This document shows, in pieces, positions 47,830 through 55,339 of a stretch of DNA of 64,000 nt (positions within the stretch are counted from its first letter, which is position 1; each line of letters begins with the position of its first letter). The DNA is from Anaerolineae bacterium (lineage in GTDB: Bacteria > Chloroflexota > Anaerolineae > Aggregatilineales > Phototrophicaceae). The position numbers were made by a program, and so were the translations under genes. The notes under the pieces are model-generated. The model searched no databases, was not told the DNA's origin, and saw nothing but the letters and a program-made list of their open reading frames with translations. The stretch covers positions 744,001 through 808,000 of the forward strand of contig JALHQT010000001.1 in NCBI GenBank assembly GCA_022841825.1, read 5' to 3'.

Positions 47830-50527
47830 ACCCACTTCCTTGAGTGTGTACGACACCCTCCCCTGGCTCTGGTGTTTGACCCGCACAATCTGCGTAGCGT
47901 GTATCGATGGCATTGAGGACTTCATCATAACCGGGCAAGCCCCAGACCTCAACACACTTGGCGCGCAGGTAGTCTTCTCGCTCTGGATTCTGGGTGCCAT
48001 GTCCTGGCGGGGGCAAAGTTTCCACGGTAAAGGCGTCTTGCCGCTTGCCATCGGCATCCAGCATCGACACTGCTGCTGTGTACTTGCCCAAATTCAGCAG
48101 GTCAGTCTTGGTGATGGTGGGCTGTAGATAGGGCAACATGGTCGCGGCGTCATCGCTGCCGATTTCAAACGCCATCAGTGTCGAGACATTCCCCTCAATT
48201 GCCTTGAAGGTGTCTCCGAACAGTTGATGGAAGTACTGGTTTGCCAGCACCAACCCCACGCCAAAACTGCGCAGTTGCGAGAGCATCCGGGGTAGTGAGG
48301 TATCGACAAACTCCTGCGCCTCATCGACGTAGACCATAAATGGCGGTTTGGTGATGGTCTTTTGCCGGGCGGCATAGTCGATACGAGAGAGGATTGCAGC
48401 ACCCAAGAAGTACCGTTCTTCCTGGTCGATGGTGTCCCGTTCATCTCCCAGAGAAATCAGGATGATTTTGTTACTACCCATGAGTTTGCCGAAGTTCAAG
48501 CGCAGAGGGTGACAGGTCATGGCGCGCAGGCGGTTGTTGAGGATAAACCGCTCCAGTCGCCATTCCAGCGGCTCGGTCAGGCTTGCCTGTGCTCCGATAG
48601 TCTTGCTATCAAACTTGCTCCAGAAGTTTGCTACCACGCTCGATTTGATGGTGGGGATAAGGCGGGCGCGGTACGCCTCGTCAAACAGCAGGCAATGGAC
48701 ATCATGGATGGTCGGTCTCTCCACCCCATAGACTGCCATCAGTGCCATCTTCAAGGTGGCTGCCATCTTCTTCTCGGCAAAGTCCCGTTCCGATAAGTTC
48801 AGGAGTGAGACTAGTCGCTGCGCTGCTCCTTCGGTCTGGTCATCATCCAGTCCAGTCACAAACAAGTTAAACGGCGGCGGGATGAACTTGCCGTTCACCT
48901 TGTTAGACACGTCCAATATCAGGACATCCGCTTCCCGCTCCGGTGGGATAGAGTGCTGCAAAATGTCGGACACCAACGCGCCTTTGGGGTCAATCACACA
49001 CACGCCCCGTCCTGCGGCAATATCCTGATGAACCATCGTATGCAGGAGTGCCGACTTGCCCCGGTTAGTCTTGCCGATGATGGTGGTGTGTGCCGTTCGG
49101 TCGGTCGGGGGCAGATACACATCGGTGGCTTTGGGACCGTTCCGGTTTGTACCGATACGCACGCCGCCCTGCCCCATATTGAGATTACGCGGAATGGGGG
49201 CATGAACTCCGGTGTATCCGAGTACCTCTTTTGAGAAGCCACTGTGTGGCAAATGCCAGAACGCTGACAATTCATCGACGGTGAAATTGAATACATGAGG
49301 AGATACCAAATCGGGGTCATTTGGGTTCTTGGGGAACAAGTCTTCGAGGTATCCGGCGGGCTGCTTGAGCCACCAATCTTCCTGGCGAATAAGGGGTATG
49401 AGTGGCGAGGTATACCCCCGGTCAATCCGAATTTCCGTGCTTTCTAAGCCGCTCATTGCCCCGTAGCGGTGTTCTAAAGCACTCAAACGCTCCTTAGTCG
49501 GACTATCCATCGTCAGCGACAGAATGCACTGTGCAAGCGGCTGCGTGAGTTTCTCCAAAAAGTGTTTAGTCTCAGCGTCTGTGTAGAGCTGTACCCGCTG
49601 ACCTCTCAGCAACTCGTTGCGTATCCCATTGACGACACTCGCGCCCAGTGCTGCCCCTAGCGATTCTTGCCAGTTTCGAGCGGAGAAACCACCTGCGTTC
49701 TGATATCTATAGCCCGCCTCATGTGCTGATACGGTCAAGACACGTTGAATTTCTTTCTCGTCTGGAATAGTGAGTCCAAACAAGGTGATGGTAAAGGTCA
49801 GCGTCTCACCGTTCTCAAGCTCTGTGAGAGCGCGTGTGAGAACCACAAGCGGATCTTCGCGGCGTGCCTCATCAACGGTGATGGCACGGTCAAAATAACG
49901 CACTAGCTTCGGTTTGAAAATATGGTACTTGCGATACAGTGTCGCCGTTATCTTTGGCTCGACCAGTTGGGTAACGGTAGCGCCAGGATAGTAACTGCCA
50001 ACCAATTCGGTCAGTTCATCGGTAGTCAGCATATCGCCTGTTCGTGGGATATGGGTCACTTGCCAAGTGACACCCTTACTTGTCCCGACCAACGAGAATT
50101 GTAGTAAGCCCCCTTCAGCTTTAGCAATAAGAGTCCGCATTAGCCCTGTCACCTGGGTGACACTTATCTTGTCGGGTAAGGGCGTGGAAATCTGATAGGT
50201 CGGCAATTCCAGTGGCTCGTCATCAATCGGTTCTGCAACCTCTTGAGTTGGAATTGGAGGTGCAATCAGCCGACTCTCGGCTGCTCGTTGTAGCGCATCA
50301 GCGCGTGTTGCCTGCTCGGCTGCTTTTTGACTGTCCCGGAACTGCTGTATCCATCCACGACGCCATGCAAACCACAACCCAGCTACGACCAGCCAGATTA
50401 GATAGCCGAATAGGATATTTCCACCACGCCCCGCTCCTGAGACAATCATGAAGAATGAACCGATTACCAGCCATAACAGAATGAAATCCAAACATCCAAA
50501 ACCTGTGCCATAGCGCTTCGGTATCAT
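47813..50527 (-). CDS. VirD4/TraG-like conjugation ATPase (DUF87 superfamily)
   Basis: 904 aa. Two membrane helices at the N-terminus (LDFILLWLVIGSFFMIV, FGYLIWLVVAGLWFAW), a large middle domain, then the motor: Walker A TTIIGKTNRGKSALLHTM (about 480-497), GVCVIDPKGALVSDIL and Walker B PPFMVYVDEAQEFVD (about 735). FGVGLVLANQYFHQL and a C-terminal MLPYLQPTITKTDLLNLGKYTAAV follow. It should pump DNA through the membrane during transfer. Coupled to the replication-relaxation gene. Confidence 0.88.
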   Translation of the reverse strand: MIPKRYGTGFGCLDFILLWLVIGSFFMIVSGAGRGGNILFGYLIWLVVAGLWFAWRRGWIQQFRDSQKAAEQATRADALQRAAESRLIAPPIPTQEVAEPIDDEPLELPTYQISTPLPDKISVTQVTGLMRTLIAKAEGGLLQFSLVGTSKGVTWQVTHIPRTGDMLTTDELTELVGSYYPGATVTQLVEPKITATLYRKYHIFKPKLVRYFDRAITVDEARREDPLVVLTRALTELENGETLTFTITLFGLTIPDEKEIQRVLTVSAHEAGYRYQNAGGFSARNWQESLGAALGASVVNGIRNELLRGQRVQLYTDAETKHFLEKLTQPLAQCILSLTMDSPTKERLSALEHRYGAMSGLESTEIRIDRGYTSPLIPLIRQEDWWLKQPAGYLEDLFPKNPNDPDLVSPHVFNFTVDELSAFWHLPHSGFSKEVLGYTGVHAPIPRNLNMGQGGVRIGTNRNGPKATDVYLPPTDRTAHTTIIGKTNRGKSALLHTMVHQDIAAGRGVCVIDPKGALVSDILQHSIPPEREADVLILDVSNKVNGKFIPPPFNLFVTGLDDDQTEGAAQRLVSLLNLSERDFAEKKMAATLKMALMAVYGVERPTIHDVHCLLFDEAYRARLIPTIKSSVVANFWSKFDSKTIGAQASLTEPLEWRLERFILNNRLRAMTCHPLRLNFGKLMGSNKIILISLGDERDTIDQEERYFLGAAILSRIDYAARQKTITKPPFMVYVDEAQEFVDTSLPRMLSQLRSFGVGLVLANQYFHQLFGDTFKAIEGNVSTLMAFEIGSDDAATMLPYLQPTITKTDLLNLGKYTAAVSMLDADGKRQDAFTVETLPPPGHGTQNPEREDYLRAKCVEVWGLPGYDEVLNAIDTRYADCAGQTPEPGEGVVHTQGSGYEGFE

Positions 50528-50708
50528 CGCAATATCCCCCTTAAAACAAAAAGAGGACGCTTGAGACTACTATGTGGCTGCTAAGTGCGCCCAGAATGCT
50601 GGCTTACGGAATATCTTGAGGGATTCAAGGCTAAAGTCGGAAGTGATAGATATACCCTGGTACTGTGATAAGTATCATAAATATAGGTGGTAAAAAGTTT
50701 GCTATTTC

Positions 50709-51134
50709 CTAGCTGGTACCTAAATATGACTCGATAAACTGGCGAGGTGTCACAATCCGGATACCTTGGAACTCGGTAAGTGGCAGAAGATGGCGAGAAT
50801 CTCCAGTGACGATGACATCTGCTTCTCCATCAGAAGCACATGCCAGAATAGCGTTATCAGTCAAATCAGATGAAACGGACGGGTACGTTCTTTCGGGGAC
50901 AACTTGAGTGTGTTGCAACCAATAACTGATAAACTCGGATATGGTCGCGTCTGTATGCCGTAAGTACCGCTGAAGGTGGGGGCGGTGTAAGATGCGACCC
51001 AATTCAGCAACCTGTGTTTTGGAAGTGAGAAGGGTAATTCTGCCCATTGAACCTGCCAGGAGAATTAGTCCTGGCGGGGATTGCGGTTTTATTGCTCCAG
51101 ACACGAACACATTCGTGTCAATCACGACCCGCAC
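50709..51134 (-). CDS. PIN-domain toxin (COG1569-type)
   Basis: 141 aa from a GTG at 51134, which gives the canonical start MRVVIDTNVFVSG. Acidic active-site residues: Asp in VVIDTN, Glu in VAELGRIL, Asp in DLTDNAILACA and Asp in VIVTGDSRHLL. PIN toxins are Mg-dependent RNases. The start lies inside the upstream antitoxin gene (17-bp overlap), the standard arrangement of a type II toxin-antitoxin operon. Confidence 0.85.
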   Translation of the reverse strand: MRVVIDTNVFVSGAIKPQSPPGLILLAGSMGRITLLTSKTQVAELGRILHRPHLQRYLRHTDATISEFISYWLQHTQVVPERTYPSVSSDLTDNAILACASDGEADVIVTGDSRHLLPLTEFQGIRIVTPRQFIESYLGTS

Positions 51135-51429
51135 GAACCTCCTCAATGGCTTGAGAGATAGCTTGGTCTAGCTCTTCGTCGGTGGCACCAGAGGCTTCAA
51201 CGTTTCGCCATCCCTCTTCAAGAATGGCGCGGAATTTCCTCCCTGCTTCTTGTTTCAATTTCTCCAACTGCTCTAACTCAGACAGGGAGATGACGACCAC
51301 CTGTGCCTTCCCATCGCTTGAGGCAATAGCCACTCGTTCTTTGCGCACGCCAACACGTTGGAGTAACTCGGTTACTCTGGAACCCAGCTCGTTGGCGCTG
51401 ATGATAGTGGCTGTTGAGGTATATGACAT
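51118..51429 (-). CDS. Phd/YefM-like antitoxin paired with the PIN toxin
   Basis: 103 aa from the ATG at 51429. The N-terminus TIISANELGSRVTELLQRVGVRKERVAIASSDGKAQVVVISLSELEQLEKL is the Phd/YefM DNA-binding fold (residue blocks for operator binding and dimerisation). The C-terminal tail (WRNVEASGATDEELDQAISQAIEEV) should wrap the toxin. It presumably represses the operon. Confidence 0.8.
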   Translation of the reverse strand: MSYTSTATIISANELGSRVTELLQRVGVRKERVAIASSDGKAQVVVISLSELEQLEKLKQEAGRKFRAILEEGWRNVEASGATDEELDQAISQAIEEVRAGRD

Positions 51430-51445
51430 AACCACCCGAATTATA

Positions 51446-51730
51446 TCATTCCTCCTCCTTCAATCCTCTCTGTTCCTTCACAGCCTGAGCTAGTTCATCC
51501 CAATCGATACGGTCTAGACCAGCACTGATTAAGTCGGCAAAGAGTGTGATTGAGTTTGCCAAGGGGTTGGCTTTTTCAACAAACTTGCGAAGGTCTTTTG
51601 CGGCTTCACGAGGGGACGACGCCTCCTCAACCACCTCCCAGGCGCTATAGTAAGTGTATCTGTCGTTGTCTAACCAGAGAGCAACATACCATGTCTCTCT
51701 GTTCTTCAAGCCCATGTACTTTTCTTTCAT
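51446..51730 (-). CDS. Small W-rich protein, second paralogue
   Basis: 94 aa. MGLKNRETWYVALWLDNDRYTYYSAWEVVEE, then AANPLANSITLFADLISAGLDRIDWDELAQAV, aligning with the 45062 and 51812 proteins through the NRETW...LWLDN and (D/V)DW blocks. A start at codon 6 is possible. Function unknown. Confidence 0.7.
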   Translation of the reverse strand: MKEKYMGLKNRETWYVALWLDNDRYTYYSAWEVVEEASSPREAAKDLRKFVEKANPLANSITLFADLISAGLDRIDWDELAQAVKEQRGLKEEE

Positions 51731-51811
51731 AATAAATTGATATAATTTCTAATTGTTACGTTCAATCGCGTGTTACACACCGGCAGACAAAAACAATAAC
51801 CTCATCTTGCA

Positions 51812-52075
51812 TCACTCCTCTCGATAAGTTTTCACAATTTCATACCAGTCAACCTTGCTAAGGCTGTCACAGAGTAAATTCGCATATACTGTTGCAGAAC
51901 TGCACAAAGGATTGTCTTCTTCAATCATCTCCTGAAGATACTCAACTACTTTATGGTTGCTCTTTTCTTCAGCAACCAACTCGCGAACGGTCTGATATAG
52001 GCTGTACTCGTTATCTATCCAGAGACTCACCAGCCACGTCTCTCGATTAGTCCAGCCGTTATACGTATCTGACAT
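51812..52075 (-). CDS. Small W-rich protein, third paralogue
   Basis: 87 aa from the ATG at 52075 (the frame opens at 52108). MSDTYNGWTNRETWLVSLWIDNEYSLYQTV, then EEDNPLCSSATVYANLLCDSLSKVDWYEIV. Best match to the phage/plasmid YNGWxNxxTW family. It is divergent from the orphan antitoxin across the TGTACA operators, so it may be under the same repressor. Confidence 0.72.
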   Translation of the reverse strand: MSDTYNGWTNRETWLVSLWIDNEYSLYQTVRELVAEEKSNHKVVEYLQEMIEEDNPLCSSATVYANLLCDSLSKVDWYEIVKTYREE

Positions 52076-52096
52076 AATGGCAATGTAATAATTCTT

Positions 52097-52152
52097 AATT
52101 GTGTACATTATAGCTCATGTGTACACAATTGTAAATAGTATTAATTGTGTAC
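52097..52152. promoter_or_regulatory. Three TGTACA-type operator boxes
   Basis: AATTGTGTACA (52097-52107), its inverse TGTACACAATT (52120-52130) and a third AATTGTGTAC (52143-52152). YefM/Phd antitoxins are known to bind palindromes with a TGTACA core, and the adjacent plus-strand gene encodes such a protein. A likely autoregulatory operator between divergent genes. Confidence 0.65.
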
Positions 52153-52180
52153 TTAAGTCCATTATGAGATACTGCTGGAT

Positions 52181-52396
52181 ATGACACCTGTCACCATCCG
52201 AGAGGCACGCAAGCAATTCACCGAACTGATAAATCAGGTCTACTACGGCAAGCAACAGATACGCATTGCCCGCCGCTCCAAAGTCATGGTGCGCCTAGTC
52301 AGTGAGGACTTTATGCAACGCCTTGATGAGCTACTTGAAACTGATGAAGTTCTCCGCGAGAAACTGACCGGGGATAAAACACCCGACCGGAACTAA
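52181..52396 (+). CDS. Orphan Phd/YefM-type antitoxin
   Basis: 71 aa: TPVTIREARKQFTELINQVYYGKQQIRIARRSKVMVRLVSEDFMQRLDELLE. The N-terminal strand-helix pattern is that of YefM/Phd repressors. No toxin gene follows; the next 590 bp are non-coding. It may regulate the divergent small gene or protect against a chromosomal toxin. Confidence 0.7.
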   Translation: MTPVTIREARKQFTELINQVYYGKQQIRIARRSKVMVRLVSEDFMQRLDELLETDEVLREKLTGDKTPDRN

Positions 52397-52991
52397 CTCC
52401 CCTGCTCCACCAACTTTGGGGCTTTAGTCATCCGAGATGTCTTCTTGTTCTTCTGTCGCCGTAGGCGACGTTCAATCGAGCGCCGCAGGCGCTTCCCTTT
52501 CCCACACCACCGCTGTGCTTTGCACGGCTACCCCCGACATAGGGGCGTGCCAGGCCGCCCATCGGGGCGGGATTGGCGCGCGCCGCCCGCCGATGTCCCG
52601 AAGGGACGAGGGAACTGCCGTTCCAAGGTGTGAGAGACCGTCGTGCCTGTGCATCAGCTCAATTCTCTAAATTGAATGATGCTGGAAAGACAGGAACGAG
52701 CAGCGGGGGCGGGGGTAGCCGTGCAAAAATGGGCAACGACCACATTTTTGCACGGCGGTGGTGGTGGCGCGCCGAGTGCGGGTTACCGAGGACAAAATCG
52801 CTGAATCTGCCCGTATTTCGGGCAGAATGAGGCGGTTTGTTCGGTGACCCACCGAGTAGCGACACATCATGAGGGCTTGTTGCGCACGCAACGTATTCAA
52901 GAGAAGTACAGTTGTGGTAACTGTAGATGGAACTGTAGTTATAAGGCGTGGAAGTACAAATAATCTGCGCGTTTCCGCGCAAGAAAGGTGT
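52397..52991. other. GC-rich palindrome cluster, candidate origin (oriT or oriV)
   Basis: 595 bp with no credible gene. GCACGGCTACCCCCG (52522-52536) recurs inverted as CGGGGGTAGCCGTGC (52710-52724), 15 bp exact. CCGTGCAAAAATG (52719-52731) and CATTTTTGCACGG (52743-52755) form a second perfect 13-bp inverted repeat sharing bases with the first. GCGCCGCAGGCGC lies near 52481. Position directly downstream of the Rep gene fits an origin of transfer or replication. Confidence 0.55.
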
Positions 52992-53750
52992 TCACTTTGG
53001 AGGCGATTTATCCAATTCTGACTGTGCCATTGCGGTAAACAAAGCACCCCTGTTGCGAACTTTGTCGTCGTGCTTCATCTCCGATAGCAACGCAAACACA
53101 CGATGCTCTGGGAGTGCATCGGCAAGTCGAGCGAAGTTACCTCGGCTGTGTGTATCCCCCGTCTGACGTTCGATCTCAGAAACAAGGTAATCGACATGCT
53201 CTTTTGGCTTTTGCCATTTTTTCTTCTCAACGCTATCAACGTTGTTTTTCAAACTTGTAATACTGTTTATTGTTGGTGGTAAAGTTTCTTTACCGGGGCG
53301 TGGTAAAGAAGTTTGACCTCCCCCGGGTAAAGTTTCTTTACCTCCCCCCGCTTCCGATTGTGGTCTCACAATCTCCTGAACTGGCTCACTGTCACTGAGC
53401 AGTCGCAAGCTGTACGAACTCGGCATGTCGCCATGTTTGTCGTTACTGCGCCGCTGTCGCAGAATTACGCCCCGCTCTTCTAGCGAACGCAGGGCACTGA
53501 GCAAGGTCGGCTTACTCAAGCCTGCTCCCCTATCGAGGACTGACCCATCCTTGCGCTGAATACCACGAAGCATCTGATTGAGCGAGATCGTGTCCTGAGC
53601 GCGCTTAAATCCATATGTGCGGCGAATGATGTACAGCACAACCTTTAGCTCTGCGCCACTCAGTTCAGTCATCAATTCATCAAAAAGCTGATCGGGGACA
53701 GGTGTGGTGTTGGGTGTGACAAAACCGCGAAACTGCGGGTCGGATCTCAT
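52992..53750 (-). CDS. Winged-helix replication initiator-like protein
   Basis: 252 aa from the ATG at 53750. A longer frame to 53918 would translate the iteron repeats and is rejected. The core LSGAELKVVLYIIRRTYGFKRAQDTISLNQML ... LSKPTLLSALRSLEERGVILRQ is the winged-helix fold of phage O-type and plasmid Rep proteins. A linker and the C-terminal helical part follow (DYLVSEIERQTGDTHSRGNFARLADALPEHRVF). Iterons immediately upstream support a replication-initiation role. Last gene of the AAA-RHH-Rep operon. Confidence 0.75.
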   Translation of the reverse strand: MRSDPQFRGFVTPNTTPVPDQLFDELMTELSGAELKVVLYIIRRTYGFKRAQDTISLNQMLRGIQRKDGSVLDRGAGLSKPTLLSALRSLEERGVILRQRRSNDKHGDMPSSYSLRLLSDSEPVQEIVRPQSEAGGGKETLPGGGQTSLPRPGKETLPPTINSITSLKNNVDSVEKKKWQKPKEHVDYLVSEIERQTGDTHSRGNFARLADALPEHRVFALLSEMKHDDKVRNRGALFTAMAQSELDKSPPK

Positions 53751-53801
53751 AGCTACATTTACACCACATGCAAAAAGGCTTGTCAAATCCGTCTTTTTGT
53801 G

Positions 53802-53909
53802 CGTTCGGATTTCCGAACGGAAGTTCGTTCGGAGATGCGGATTTCCGTTCGAACGCGCGAACGAAGTACCGTTCGTATTTCCGTTCGGTCGTTCGGAAAA
53901 TCGTTCGGA
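53802..53909. repeat. Iteron cluster A upstream of Rep
   Basis: At least seven copies of CGTTCGG/CCGAACG or close variants in 108 bp. They include the palindrome CGTTCGGA-TT-TCCGAACG (53802-53819) and tandem CGTTCGG units at 53883-53909. It lies between the RHH stop and the Rep start, as expected for iterons that bind Rep or a repressor. Confidence 0.7.
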
Positions 53910-53927
53910 TTGACACAAAATAGGGGA

Positions 53928-54230
53928 CTACTTCTTACGGTTTTGGAGATATTGATCAAGCGCGGCGCGAGCCATATCTGATAACGTGACTTTCTCGCCG
54001 CGATCTTCGGCTTCGCGCTTTAACTGTTGAAGTCGGAAAATCTGGTCATCGTAGAACTCAAAGCTATAACGACGACTTCGGCGGCGGATGGGAAGTGATT
54101 GAGACGTTCGATCTTCCGAACGGATTTCCGTTCGTTCGGTTTTCCGTTCGTTCGCCACCTCTTGAGGCTGCGCAGACGGGGTTGAAGGAGAAACAGGCTT
54201 ACTTTGGAGAAGCGTGCTATAAGTGCCCAT
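53928..54230 (-). CDS. Ribbon-helix-helix DNA-binding protein
   Basis: 100 aa. The C-terminal half RRSRRYSFEFYDDQIFRLQQLKREAEDRGEKVTLSDMARAALDQYLQNRKK is a CopG/ParG-type ribbon-helix-helix. The N-terminal half is low-complexity; part of it (ERKTERTEIRSEDRTS) is encoded by iteron cluster B. ATG overlaps the AAA gene stop (TAATG). Candidate partition or copy-control protein binding the iterons. Confidence 0.8.
   Translation of the reverse strand: MGTYSTLLQSKPVSPSTPSAQPQEVANERKTERTEIRSEDRTSQSLPIRRRSRRYSFEFYDDQIFRLQQLKREAEDRGEKVTLSDMARAALDQYLQNRKK
54105..54154. repeat. Iteron cluster B inside the RHH gene
   Basis: TTTCCGTTCGTTCG at 54125-54138 and again at 54141-54154 (16-bp period), preceded by CGTTCG and TTCCGAACGGA. 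Same unit as cluster A, but located within coding sequence for residues 27-43 of the RHH protein. Confidence 0.65.
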
Positions 54231-55036
54231 TAGATGTGTTCGGCGGTCATCTCGGCGGCTGCCGAAGCGACTGTACTTCGATCTACTACTTTGCGACCTT
54301 CGACGGCAGTCTTGATGAGGGCTTCGTTGGCAAGCTTCACGATGGGACGGGGGACGCCTCCGGTAATTCGGAAGATTTCAGCTAATGACTCATCGTCAAA
54401 CGGGAGCTCCTTGCCTCCGGCGACCGTCCAGCGGAACTGCATCATATCGCGCGTCTGCTGCAAGTCGAACGGCTTGAGCTTGGCAATGGTCATACGGCTC
54501 TTGAGAGACTCCAGCCGCTCCAGCCTCGGCTGTAGCTCCGGCTGGGCGAAGAGAGCAATCTGCACCAGAAATTGCGTGTTGGTGCTGAAATTGAACAGGT
54601 GTTGAATCAAGAGAAGCATATCCCGCGTCATGTTCTGTGCCTCATCGATGAGAAGAACACACGAAATGCCGTCTTGGAACTGCTGAACCAGAAAGTCCTG
54701 GAAGTTCTTGAGCGAGCGCGCATACGCGCGGTCGGTCTTGACCTCAAACTCATCCATCACAAAGCGGAGAAATGCATTTGTCGAGGTCAACTTGGGGGAA
54801 GGGACAAAGACGACTTTCTTGGTTGCGTCTTGAGAGAACTCATCCGCAATCCGACGGGCAATCGTGGTCTTGCCTGTGCCGACCTGCGCCAGGAGGTAGA
54901 TTGGTCCCGCGCTCTGGCTCACGTAGTAGACGATTTTCTGCTTGGCTTCCTGGTGCTGTTCCGAATACCACAAAAAACGGGGATCGGGTGTGACCCGAAA
55001 AGGAATCTCTGCCAACTCGAAATATTCTGCGTACAT
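54230..55036 (-). CDS. ExeA/TnsC-like AAA ATPase
   Basis: 268 aa from the ATG at 55036. YFELAEIPFRVTPDPRFLWYSEQHQEA is the ExeA-family N-terminus. Walker A is LLAQVGTGKTTIARRI, Walker B CVLLIDEAQNM, followed by a sensor region (LVQIALFAQPELQPRLERLESLKSRM) and a C-terminal lid (ITGGVPRPIVKLANEAL). Such ATPases serve as DNA-transposition or partition regulators. As first gene of the AAA-RHH-Rep operon, a ParA-like or replication-helper role is likely. No ribosome site is visible; the promoter geometry suggests a leaderless mRNA. Confidence 0.8.
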   Translation of the reverse strand: MYAEYFELAEIPFRVTPDPRFLWYSEQHQEAKQKIVYYVSQSAGPIYLLAQVGTGKTTIARRIADEFSQDATKKVVFVPSPKLTSTNAFLRFVMDEFEVKTDRAYARSLKNFQDFLVQQFQDGISCVLLIDEAQNMTRDMLLLIQHLFNFSTNTQFLVQIALFAQPELQPRLERLESLKSRMTIAKLKPFDLQQTRDMMQFRWTVAGGKELPFDDESLAEIFRITGGVPRPIVKLANEALIKTAVEGRKVVDRSTVASAAAEMTAEHI

Positions 55037-55043
55037 AAAAACA

Positions 55044-55072
55044 ATATGACAGATGGAGCAAGTTAATGTCAA
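55044..55072 (-). promoter_or_regulatory. Promoter of the AAA-RHH-Rep operon
   Basis: On the minus strand TTGACA (55072-55067), a 17-bp spacer and TCATAT (55049-55044). Transcription would start at or next to the A of the ATG at 55036, implying leaderless translation. Confidence 0.6.
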
Positions 55073-55193
55073 TAGTTGCACGAAGTACAGACCAAAAAGT
55101 CAACAGAACTGTGCTTAGATTTGCTTAGGGTTTCGGTATGTATGTCTTCAGACATGTAAGAAATGGCACAATGTGCTTTAACAAATCAAGAAA

Positions 55194-55217
55194 GAGGGGA
55201 TAGTCAACCATCCCCTC
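55194..55217 (-). terminator. Hairpin terminator after the 55340 gene
   Basis: GAGGGGAT (55194-55201), loop of 8 nt, ATCCCCTC (55210-55217). On the minus strand it is followed by TTTCTTG. It lies downstream of the 55340 gene and its possible frameshifted tail, which stops at 55234. Confidence 0.65.
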
Positions 55218-55339
55218 AAAACCAATCTATCGCCTAATCCGAACATACCCATGTCAAGCTTGGACTAGCTACTTCCAAGTTATTGCGACTTCGGCATTCA
55301 AAACGACGAACCTCGCCATGTCTTGGCTCAAGCAAAACA

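Noticed and set aside
52437-52830. Several overlapping short frames
   Set aside because: They overlap the inverted-repeat cluster and are Arg/Ala/Ser-rich artefacts of G+C-rich palindromes.
53751-53918. N-terminal extension of the Rep gene
   Set aside because: It translates iteron cluster A into a low-complexity Arg/Asn/Ser sequence; the winged-helix protein has a suitable ATG at 53750.
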